Assembly: GCA_036850595.1 (NCBI GenBank) | Contig: CM072168.1 | Span: 14,561,982 to 14,625,981 of the forward strand | Length of the DNA stretch: 64,000 nt | Source: Rhyacichthys aspro | Taxonomy: Eukaryota > Chordata > Actinopteri > Gobiiformes > Rhyacichthyidae | Direction: 5' to 3' | In this document: piece by piece, positions 48,198 to 59,400 of the stretch | How positions within the stretch are numbered: position 1 is the first letter of the stretch | Layout: the number at the start of each line of letters is the position of its first letter | Translations under genes and position numbers: made by a program | The notes under the pieces: generated by a model | The model's input: only the letters and a program-made list of their open reading frames with translations | Database searches by the model: none | Told to the model about the DNA's origin: nothing

Positions 48198-51191
48198 ATG
48201 GCACCCAAGAAGGACCCTAAGGCTCCCGCCAAGAAGGCCGAACCCGCACCAGCACCAGCACCCGCACCAGCCCCAGAGCCCGCCCCTGCTCCTGCTGCCC
48301 CTGCCGTGGACCTGTCCGCAGTCAAGGTAAGCCCTGAAGCATGAAGGGCAATGAGGAGAAACATACAAATGTGTTTTTTTATTCAGAGTTGTTGCGTGAT
48401 TGAACAGTATCTTGGTCTCCTTTATTCTTTCACATTATGTTCTATACTTTTGGAAACTGAGTTGTTATGACAACTTAACCATTTAGTTTCAGTACAATGT
48501 AGTTGGTCGTTTATTTTGCCAAACAGGATACCAGTAGTTGTGGTTGTGGTACTTAATTAAAACCACACACAACTGTTACAACGTCACTCTGATAATACCT
48601 GTTTTTCTGCAGAGCACTATGATGAATAACCAGAACCATGGATAGCTCAGTGCCTTAGGCCATGCCCCCTGCTCTTTGGATTGGACTACTACTGCACTGA
48701 CTAATGTGTGATGCCAGTGCATCCGTGCACCAAATGTGGCCATGTTAATGCAGCTAAACATGGACTTGTGCAGATCGAATGACAGCCCATAAGGCTAATT
48801 TTGTCAAAGGGATGGGTTTAAGCCTAGTTTAGACCTAATTAATTATGGTTGATTAGGTTTGGCTATTTGGAGAAAAATGAGTAAGATGAAATGGCATGTC
48901 AGAATGAATGAGCTGCATGTATATTTTGTACTGAGTTTAAAAAAAAAACTAACATGGCTCATGTGTATTGGCTTACAGGTGGAATTCAGCGCAGACCAGG
49001 TTGAGGGTAAGACATTTCATTTATTTTTCTCTGTTCCCTCTGTAAATACTGACCAGAACCAGCAAAAACATTACTATAAAATGTAATTTTATGTAACAAG
49101 TCTATAAAATATATGTTGGTCTAGTGATCTCGATGTAAATTGATCACAAATGAGAAAAAACTCCAGCAGCAGCATTTGAATCGCAGGTGGAGACATCACA
49201 GATCAATCCCAACAATCCCTTGGACTATGTGAATGTAACATTATTTCAGTAGCTACATTTCTGTGTGTAATGATATCTGAGCTGAAGTGTATTAAATGCC
49301 AAAAGTTTTAGCAGCTCATTTAGTGCAGTGGGTATAAAGTGAACTGAGGGCGAAGTAAAAAGACAAATATAAAAACTGGATTCAACAGCGGCAAAGCACA
49401 TCTTGTGAGCACTGCTAGTAACATCGCAGTCAGCATTTCCTACTTTTGCTCAGCTCACGCACATAGAGCTTTGCCTTTAAAAGGAGGGGGCTCATATTCT
49501 CAGCTATGTTTATCAATTCCAAGGTGGTCCTTTAAAAGAGCCTATAGCAGCACGGAGCGAGGGAGAGAAAGAAGGTGACAGCTGAGATTGAAATAGTATG
49601 AGGGTTGGCTTCACTCAGGAGGTCCTGTGTATTCAGGCCTGTAGTATGTCTACCTATAGAGACCACTGCTTCTCTTGTCACTGCTGCCCCCACCTGCTGG
49701 CAGCGTCACTCAACATGCTCCAGTGGCTTTTACTGTAGCCAACACCTTTATTGAAGAAAAAGCAACATTCAGCATAATAAACACACACTGAGATAGACCA
49801 ATACACTGAGTTTCAAATAACATCAACACTATAATCAATTATTTTTACAACAAATAGTGTTGTATACTTTGCAAAATGCATTTAACTAGGATCCAAACTT
49901 TTCAGTGATTTAGAATGATACAATACAAGGCCTTAAAAGTAAACTTGAATGTGACAATCACTTGCTCATTTCAAGCCCCACAGTCTAAATTTGTTTATTG
50001 ACATTCTGTAAACGGTTTTATTTATTACGTATGACAAGATTGAATGCAGAATTGTAAACAATAACTTTTAATGTTCACCAGTGAGTTGATGAAATTCTCC
50101 TCTCCCTTCACTCCAGACTACAGGGAGGCCTTCGGTCTGTTCGACAGGGTGGGTGACAACAAGGTGGCTTACAACCAGATCGCCGACATCATGCGCGCTC
50201 TTGGACAGAACCCCACCAACAAGGACGTCAGCAAACTGCTTGGAAACCCCTCAGCTGAAGGTATGAGACAAAAGACTGTGTGCATTAGTATGATACAGAA
50301 TAGGATAGTGGATTTTAAAGTGACTATATAATTAAATGTCTCTGAATTTAGACTTGAGCTACACATATTTAGTGTTGACAGTTCAGACTTATATAGATTG
50401 GCTGAGTTGAACAGATCTACTGTGTTTCCTATTAAAACTATCCTGATGAGAACAAGCTAGAGTATATTTAATAATACAACTATCTAGACAAATGGTAAAT
50501 ATGGTCCAAGAAGCCTAATCTGACAAACTTCAGTCCTGCATAAACTGCTAACAAATTGGTACTATACCCACCTTGATCTTTTCTACTTTCTAGTGTGAGT
50601 CTAGTTACTCATTGTATTCCTTTACTCACTGCAATTTTACTCTTTGTGCAGACATGGCCAACAAGAGAGTAGAGTTCGAGGCTTTCCTGCCCATGCTCCA
50701 GACCATCATCAACAGCCCAAACAAGGCAGGATTTGAAGACTACGTTGAGGGTCTGCGTGTCTTTGACAAGGAGGGCAACGGCACAGTGATGGGTGCTGAG
50801 CTGCGTATTGTGCTGTCTACTCTGGGTGAGTAAACAGGGACCCTGCCAGTTAATGTGGATATTGTGTCCCTGTGATGCATTAAGTGGTTTTAATATGAGC
50901 TGGGTTCTGTCTCCCCCTACAGGAGAGAAGATGACTGAGGCTGAGATTGATGCTCTCATGGCAGGACAGGAGGATGAGAATGGCTGTGTCAACTATGAAG
51001 GTAAGGGCTAGAAATGACTGCATAAACAGTCAGTGACTTCAAACGTGACCTAAGATTGTTGCCCTATTGTATATTCTACATTAGCAATAATAATAATGTG
51101 TATACAGCGTAAAACTAGCTCCTTTCAGGTCACTTACTACATATGTCTTTTCCTGTGTGCAGCGTTTGTGAAGCACATCATGTCTGTGTAA
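48198..51191 (+). CDS. myl1: myosin light chain 1, fast skeletal essential light chain (MLC1 form)
   Basis: Essential light chain that wraps the myosin heavy-chain lever arm in fast muscle. Coding exons 48198-48326, 48979-49006, 50117-50260, 50652-50825, 50923-51000 and 51163-51191 join in phase to 193 residues. Exon 1 gives the MLC1-specific extension: MAPKKDPKAPAKKAEP, then an Ala-Pro repeat and VDLSAVK. EF-hand-like domains follow: REAFGLFDRVGDNKVAYNQI, RVFDKEGNGTVMGAEL and the end VNYEAFVKHIMSV. The sequence closely resembles zebrafish myl1 as I remember it. The gene is complete and in frame, lies divergent from cps1, and is tail-to-tail with the map2 3' end. I saw no first exon for the short MLC3 form. 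Confidence 0.97.
48327..50651 (+). other. myl1: myl1 introns
   Basis: Introns 48327-48978, 49007-50116 and 50261-50651, plus two shorter ones (50826-50922, 51001-51162). In intron 2 there are two CTTTAAAAG TATA-like stretches (49475-49483 and 49530-49538), where an internal MLC3-type promoter might be expected, but no short exon starting MSF could be found downstream. Confidence 0.75.
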
Positions 51192-51660
51192 GGACCCTGC
51201 CAGTGCGTTGGTGAGCATCGTATACGTGCAGACCCCATGGTGTCACGACATCCACTCCTTGTTTCTTGTACCACCTGAGGAAATGGGGGGAACAATGGAC
51301 TATGAGATGTCACTCTGAATCCTTTTTTTTGTTCTACATTTTTTGTCCAACTGGTGCTTTTTTTCTCTCTTCCTTCTTCAGAAGTTATTCTGGGAACCGT
51401 CCTGACTTTCCACGAGATGCATCCTCTTTTTCAACCAAGTGCTCCCCTTTGTCTCTTTGGGGTTATGTGTCGTCACTGGTTTTTACAGTGTAAAAGCGAT
51501 ATAAGGGTTTAGTGGGATCATGTTTACCACCCCTTTTCTATCACTTACTGTTTTGGCTCAAGTGACTGGTTTGGCCCAGGACTGGCCATCAAAATGAATC
51601 TAATCCTTTCCTAACCCATCCCCAAGTCTTAACTTATTGTAAATCCCTCAGTCATTTCAC

Positions 51661-51666
51661 AATAAA
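51661..51666 (+). terminator. myl1: myl1 polyadenylation signal
   Basis: AATAAA lies 470 bases after the TAA stop of myl1, giving a 3' UTR of about 490 bases. It is the first canonical hexamer I see downstream of the stop. Confidence 0.7.
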
Positions 51667-51752
51667 CTGTTTTCCAAACTCCCATTTTTATTCTGCTTAT
51701 TTAACCACCCACTCTCTGGCAAGAAAAGTCCTTTGGAGTCAGTTTTCACCTT

Positions 51753-51758
51753 TTTATT
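51753..51758 (-). terminator. map2: candidate map2 polyadenylation signal
   Basis: TTTATT on the plus strand, which is AATAAA on the map2 strand, about 1.5 kb beyond the map2 stop. Other copies occur nearer the stop (for example near 52336), so this is only the most distal candidate before the myl1 transcript end. Confidence 0.35.
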
Positions 51759-52158
51759 GACTGTAATTATTGTAATTTAAGTCATATCAACAAGAGAAAA
51801 ACTGCGTACATCTACTTTTAAATACATTTACAGTTGCCGTAGATTGGAGCAGGAAGTGGGTAAAGCACATGAAGATGGGGTATGCAGAGAGTACACAGAA
51901 GCAAACAAAGTCGCAGGTGGAGGCAGAAGGCAGGATATATCACAAATGCTATAGGAAAAAAAAACTAGATCACCCAAACACTTTTTTTCTAACATGTAAC
52001 AGGAGTTTTGGATCATGAAGTGTCCTTTTAATTGATTTTTCACATTATTTTTCCACTCTCCTGGTCTACATTGCAACAGAACATCCAGATACAGTAGCGT
52101 CTGTCTTAAAACATAGGATGTGCACCACACACACACGCGCGCACACACGCGCACACAT

Positions 52159-52202
<44 letters not shown>

Positions 52203-53246
52203 TTCAAATAGCTGCTTCTTCTCAAGTTGCCAACTGCAGCTTTGTCCTCAGACAATACACAGTCCTGAAAAGAGCAAATGTAACCTGTGTTAGCAAAGAA
52301 AGCCTAAACTATGCACAGAATAATCTGCTTCTTCTGTTTATTTCCTTAATGTGTGGAGGTTTGTTAAATGTAACAAAATCCCTGTGTTTTGACAGGTGCC
52401 TATAGAGTACTACTGCAAAACTATATGATGGTCTTTAACAGGACTGCCTTTCATAGCAACACCAATCAGCTGTCTGACATTTGTCACCAAGCGTTACACT
52501 GTAAACAACTAATAACTACAAAACATGAAGTTGTATCATTGTTACTCAATAAGTGAGGAAATAACCTACTAAAATCCTTCTTTTAAATACAAAATAGCCT
52601 CTTTTTAATATTAGAATTAATACATGCTGTTGTCACATGACCTAGTTCTTGCAATAATAATGCAAATTTGCAGGTATATTTTATAGCCATATTGTCACTT
52701 CCTTTTCAAAATATTTTCAAGGACATGTAGATGGCATTTTTATAGTTGTTTCTGTATATATTAGTTAGCAATATTTGATAGAGGATGACTGGAATGACTT
52801 GCAGGGCTTGTTAATGGTGGTCTGGAGTCCATGCACATTTACTGAGCAAGAACAATACGTGCTGCATGGTGTGCAGGCCACGTTACTTTCTACTAAAGGA
52901 AAAATAAAGGCTGTGGCTTCTTTAAAACACTGAGCAAAATTAGTCAAACCATTACCCGGTAATATTTATCATCAAATCTCAGTTGGATTTTGTTTGGAGG
53001 ATCAAAACTTCTATTATATGTATAATTGTTCAAAAAGAGAGGCCACTAAAATTAGAAATAGCACATATCCAGGTTTATAACAGACAAGAAATAAAGAGTA
53101 CTGTAGCTCCTAGTTTGAGTCTCTATTTTGTTTTTCACTGGGGGGATGTTGAAGTGATGTTTAGAGGCTGTGTTTGGCTAAGAAGTAGTATCAGGCTGGC
53201 CTTATGGTGGCAGGAGTGACCAGAAAAGTCTGACTGGAGAGGACCT
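51759..53246 (-). other. map2: probable map2 3' UTR
   Basis: No coding exon is seen between the map2 stop and the myl1 3' end. The stretch is AT-rich and includes the CA/CG repeat at 52126-52199, which would read (GT)n in the map2 transcript. Confidence 0.5.
52126..52199. repeat. (CA)n / (CG)-interrupted microsatellite
   Basis: About 74 bases of alternating purine-pyrimidine sequence, with CGCGCG interruptions in its left half and a perfect CA run at its right end. Alternating CA/CG of this kind can favour left-handed DNA. Confidence 0.92.
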
Positions 53247-53462
53247 TCACAACCCCTGCTTGGCGAGAGCTTCAGTGACATCCTTGGCCAGAGTGGATAG
53301 CTGTGGAGGCTCTGTCAAGCTGCCAGATGAGGACAGGTAGCTTTCCCGGAGGCGGCTGGGGGACATGGAGCCGGAGCGACGTGGAGACTGCACAACTATG
53401 TCGGCGCCATGGTCCACTCTGGCCTTGGCCTGGTCACGAAACAACAGCCTGTGGCTCTCAAT
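53247..53462 (-). CDS. map2: map2 last coding exon
   Basis: After the acceptor TATGCCAG the product reads IESHRLLFRDQAKARVDHGA and ends TEALAKQGL with TGA at 53249-53247. Mammalian MAP2 has KLNFREHAKARVDHGAE and ends DVTAALAKQGL. Downstream of the last repeat this tail completes the microtubule-binding domain. Confidence 0.94.
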   Translation of the reverse strand: MESHRLLFRDQAKARVDHGADIVVQSPRRSGSMSPSRLRESYLSSSGSLTEPPQLSTLAKDVTEALAKQGL

Positions 53463-56400
53463 CTGGCATAGGAAAAGTTATTTTAGAGACAGACAGGGCA
53501 TAATACGTTATAAAATCACAGCATAAAGTTAAAGCATTACAATATGTGTCAGTATGTGCAAATGTTTGGAGGTATGGAAGCTTTTTCAGTTGAATGAAAA
53601 TATTTATTGATTATATCTATATGTTTGTGTTTACAGGATAAAGATGGCGGTGTATACTATACCTTCAAGCGCAGCTAAAGGAATGCAAAAAGTTTGTGGA
53701 AGATTGAATCATATAAAATTTGTAGGTCCTTTTATCATTCTATTTATAATCATAATTGTCTTAATTTAATGTTAGCCGGGCTAGCCATCCTAATTATTAG
53801 TTTTTTTCTATTCAAATCTGGTCTCTGTGGACCATGTTTTGAGACACATACAACCAATAACTAAAATGAAGCATTTCATAAAGCCCAGCTGCTTTTAGAT
53901 TAGCAGTTACAATTTGTTGTAACTTTATGGTAGTGCTGTGGGAAATTGTTGACCGTCGGTGGGATGTCAGACCCTTATCACGTCAGAAAGTGACATTAAC
54001 ATTATTGTTTATATTATACAAAAGCAAATGCAACTAAAAAGAATCAAAAACATAATTCACTATTAAGTATAAGTCACTTCTTCCTACAAATAAATACAAA
54101 TTTTTGGGTACTTAAGTTAAAAATGGTTACAATCTCTCCAAAACTTTATGATTTCCTTTAATTCATGACTGGAGCAGACACTCACCATGACTTGGCCTCC
54201 ACCTGGAATGTGGTGGGCTTTTTCCAAGGAACCCACCTTGGCTTGGGCTTTATCTTTGAAGTCCAACTTCACACTCTCTATGCGTACATTACCACCTCCT
54301 AGGGAAAGGAACATGAAGTACACAGAGAAGAAAAACAAGAAACTATATTTTTATTTTTGAATGCAGAGATACATTGTTTTCACCCTTGACCAGACAGCTG
54401 CTCTTCAACAATAAATTGTGTATTGTTTTTAAGGATAAGACAACATGCTGTAAAACAGCTGATCCATTTTTAAATGTAATAAAATACATAATATGGCCAA
54501 TAGATGGTGCTGTACAACATGTAACAGTGGCAGACTTGAGAGAAGAAACTGGGGATCCACACCTCGTGCTACATGAAAAGAACTGGGGATTTCTTCAAAC
54601 ACACAAATAAGACATCGACAAGGTTGACAACAAGGTAAGCCAAATTTGTTTTTGTCCAAAAAGATTTAATGGAGAGGAAGTGTTGTTCGGGCTGTTACAG
54701 TGTGACTGATACCTGGCCGATGATGGATGTTGTCTAGAGAGCCACACTTAGAGGTCACATGGCTCAGGTCAATCTTCTTATTTTGTATCTGCACCTAAAA
54801 AGACAAAAGTAAAGAAAAAACAAGTTTGAGCGTTGAACTATAGTGACTTTGGAATCCACCCATTTTGTCATATGTAGATGCAGAACAAACAGCTAGAAAA
54901 ACAAATACATATTGGGTTATGCATCTACTACAGAAGAAAAAGCAAAAGACAAAATAATTAAAGGAGGGTAAGCCACCACTTCCTTGAAATGCACTGGCAG
55001 ACCACACTTGTCATTACCACTGACTCTGCCACAACCTAAAGGTTTAGTTTTAAATCTGTGCTTTTCAAGGGTTCCTGATATAAACAACAACTTAAACAAA
55101 ACAAGCAAAGGAATGAGAAAAGATCATGAACAGCCTGGTTGAAAACAGCATGGCCTTTTTTCACATGTATAAAATATCAGATTTTAAAGCTTGAGTTTCC
55201 AACCAGGTTTGTGTCAGTGTGGGAGGACATTAGGCTGCACCTACAATACTGATACAAAATCCGTTAACCCCTCTGTCTCTCTATGGTTGTACTTTCTGTA
55301 CACTGTACATTTTGATTAAACTGGGAGGGTGCAGTTGAAAGAGACATGTATTTTCCAGTGCTTGTAGCTGGTTGTCTTGGTAACCTTTTGTCATAACATG
55401 CAAATGGACCAAACTCTCATGGGAATGCACTAATGTGGAGTCAGGAGAAGTTTTAATTGCTTTATTCTCATCAGGGTTGCACAACATCACCTTGATTTTA
55501 GTGTGTTGCTCTAATCACTTTATATCTCTGACAGCTATAATAGAAATCAATCATCTCAAAGAAAAAAAATATGCAGCTGGCTATTAGCTGCAGAGGTAAA
55601 TGGCAGATCCTGACAAGACATGCAATTAATCTTGACTCTGGTAGTAGTGGCTTAATAGAAATCAAGTAAGACCAATATGCCACATGGGTTCAAGCTATCA
55701 TTCTTTGACATGCCACAAAGCAAAAATTAAGAAAACTATGCTGATTACTGAATACGAGTCACAGCCAGGCAGACGTCTGTGGCACTGGTGCCTTAATGAA
55801 AAGTAAAGATAAACTAAGAAAATGTACATGAAAGAGGGGAAAAGAACAGCACAGGGACAACACTGACATCAAACAACACTGAAACAATGGTGCTGCAGCA
55901 CAAGACTCACATGTCCACCTCCTGCTGAGTAGCCCCTTCTGTCCAAGGACCCACACCTAGACTGAACATGGCTATAGTCCTGCTTTACACTGGGAATGAA
56001 AACCTGCAGATCGGAGGTGAGCAGTGAGGAGTGAAGTGAACACTTAGGCTTCCTGTCATGGTGCTTTGAATGATAAATTCAACACAATCTTGATTTTTAA
56101 AATCTCACTATATCTAAGTCTCAAAAACCTCAACTGTGACCAGAGCCTTTGATCAGATCTTTTCAACTGTATTAAGACAGACATTGTGCTATTGATATAA
56201 CTTGGGTAATGGGCAAGGCCTGCTAATGGCTCCTTTTAAAGTATGTTAGGCGTGAAGCTCATTACCACGTTACAGTGTTCTTTAATCATACATTGGTATA
56301 GAGGAGCAAGATGCCAAATAACATGCTTGAAGTCAAGATGCAATAAAATGTAAAATAAAAGTGATCTAAATGGTTGATCATTAATTGAAAATGCAGGGAT

Positions 56401-59400
56401 GATGAACTATAGGTGTGCAATAATGAGAGACTACTCTGTGTAGCTGCAAGAACAAAAGGAGATGCATATACAACAGAGAACAGCAGAAAACACAAAGAAG
56501 ATACATTTTGTTAAGCACATTTAAAGCTATGGACATACTGTACATTAACTACACAGAAATATCAAACATGTACAAAAGATTATAGGGGGAAAAAAAGGAA
56601 AATAAGGAAGTAATAGAAGAGGGAAGGCCATCCAGGTGCTTATATACACATGCTAAGGTTGAGGTTGGTTGACTGAGGTAGTGTTTCTTCTCTACTCATA
56701 TAGAATATATTGGCAAGGTTAGTCAAAATGACCTCTGTAAAAATGTATTTCAAAAAAAGCACATTTTTGCACATTGACCCCAGCCAATTCAACGTTAAGT
56801 AGCTGTTGTGATAATTTGGACATTTGTTCACATGCGGCTTCCGGTCAGCTGGTTGAAGAAGCTCTGCTAGACCACCTTGGTACCAGACAGTTATACAAAG
56901 ATTTACAGCATAGACAGGAGACAGAGAGCTAAAACCAGAAGTTACCACACCAGTTGTTCAGTTTTTTTTGGCTGCTCAGTGGTATGCAAATAAAACCTGT
57001 TGTTCAAGGAGCTATTTTATGCAAAGCTTAAACTGTAACCTCTAGTGCCCCTCAGGGTGACAGTATAGGTCTAAGGATCATGGGTAAGAAATGCCACGTG
57101 GGGAGAGATACTATTGCAAAAGGATAACAAGTAGCATAGTACTGAAACAAGGCATTTGTTGTGAGAGGGAATTTGAGTGCCAGAATTTACAGTTTTATAA
57201 AGGATACTTAACAACAATACAAGAAATAGAGAGACAAACCTACACATACATTTCCTTTATTGGACGAGTGCTTCAAGTCTTTTTTGGAGCTAAATTTGGA
57301 TATTTTGTCAATTAAGACTTGGTTTTTGTTTTAAATTTGAATCTACAGAAAATAGAGTGTTTGAAAGAAGTAATTTCATGCTACAGTGATTGTACTGTGA
57401 GAGGCTATAATCTAGTAAAAAAGCAAATACAACTGCTGTAGAAAAATTTATAAGACATGTTTGGCATACATAAGTAATTTGAGCTGCAGTTTGTTTGTTT
57501 TTTTACTCCTACTCCTACAATGAACACACACCACAAACCTCTGTAGTAAACCACATTATGACACACACTTTGGTGTCAGGGACATCTATTACTACATACA
57601 CCAGAAAGTCCCTGGTCCAGCTGAACTTCTAGATCCAAGAAGCCTTGTGTTTGATCTCACTTGGTTTGTTTCTTGTTTGTCTATATGGACAATCACTGGA
57701 CAGGTTAGTGTTTCAGGAAATGCCTGGTAAGGGTGGGATGGAGGATACAAAGAGCTCTTTTGGCTTTCACTGTGGATCATGTTTGGTACAGTATATTTTA
57801 AAGAGAAAGATGCCATCATCAGTAAAAGAAATGTTCGAGGTGAAGCTACTGCTAGATACAGTAGTTTAATTACATGAGCATAGATGGTGCAAGTAGACAT
57901 TTAACAGGGTCATTGAATTCACTATGTTCTGTTGTTGTAATTCAAGTTTAAAAAAATGTATATTGTATTCATAAGAAAAAAGACAATATGTTAGATTTGG
58001 ACGTTTTGAATACAACATCCAGAGGACAGGCAGACTTTTGGAGTTATTATGGGGTTTGACGATGAAATAAAACCATTCACCTTAAATTTACAATAACTAA
58101 AAGGTTTACAATTTTCATTATGTATGCAAAAAACTATAAGTCAGGTGCAGTGCAGAGCATTACCTGTCCTCCTTTGGGCTGGTACTTGATGTTCTCTGTG
58201 GAGCCGATCTTAGACTTGACGTTCTTGTAGTCAGGCAGTGGCTCGCTGATGATGCGTAGCTGTTTAGGTGTGGTCGCAGGGGACTTGGGTGGAGTACGGA
58301 CCACCGCCACCTTCCTCTCTTGGGAAATCAAGCTTAGGGAGCGAGGGGTTCCGGGGGTCCGAGAAGACGACGAGTAGCTGGGAGGCGTACCAGGAGTGAT
58401 GGCTGTGGAGCCGGGGGTCCGTGGTGTGGAGTGGCCACTGCGAGCTGAGCGGGACCGAAATGATTCTGTGACTAGTTAAGAGGAATATTTTTGTAAGAAG
58501 AGACAGGATGGGGTAACGCTACACTAATTTAGGAACAAGTAGGTCATACATCTTTGATAAAATGAGGTTTAAATAGCTCTATACCGACATCAAACGGAGA
58601 AAATATTTTTTGTACTATGTTCTGTTTTATACATCCAAAAGGCAGTATTCAGCAAACACAGGGTTTCAAATATGGGTTGAAAGGTTTGAAACAATGCTGT
58701 CCAGGCTAAATCTAGAAGATACATTAGATAGCTAAGTATTTTAGGTTTGTTGTCAGTGATTTTTGTAATTGTTTGAGGTATATGAGCTACTGATCTTACT
58801 GGTATTAATGTTTTGGTTAATAGTAGTTATCTATATTTATCCTTTAAAGAGACACTGCAAAACCTTTTCACCTAAATAGCCTTGAAAAGAAAGACTATAT
58901 CATGTTTAATTCATGCTATGCTCCCGGTTTACAAAATCCTGCGCTACTATCTCTTAAAACACATATCTCACCAGGTTTGTACATCGCTCCATACATCTGA
59001 ATAGACACATACTGTGAAGTAAACAGTCTTATGTGAGTCCTTTAGTGTGCGCAAATCCTAACAAATTACATAGTGTTGCTTAAAAACATAACAGAAGTTT
59101 TTACCTGTCATACTAGGGGCCCGTCCGGTCCTAAACTCTGCCCTCATCTCAGTCCTAAATGCTACAGAAGACACATAGACTTTAGTATTAAGACAGTTAT
59201 CTAAATAGAGTCTTTAAAAAAAATACTGAATAAATATATTAGAGCATATGGGGCCTACATGTAGGTCTGCGGGGTGCTGTGGAGCCAGAACTGGTTATGG
59301 ACGTTGAGCTCTCTTCATGGTCTTGGTGTACACGACGACTCCATGTAGCCGTAGGCCGTGCGTATCTTCTCACAGGGCTTCGTGACCCTCCATCCTGTTA

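Noticed and set aside
54945..55080. Open segment on the minus strand with TLEKHRFKTKPLGCGRVSG, considered as an extra map2 repeat exon
   Set aside because: Its acceptor would be phase 1 while the upstream repeat exons end in phase 0, no good donor follows, and it lacks the KCGS...PGGG skeleton.
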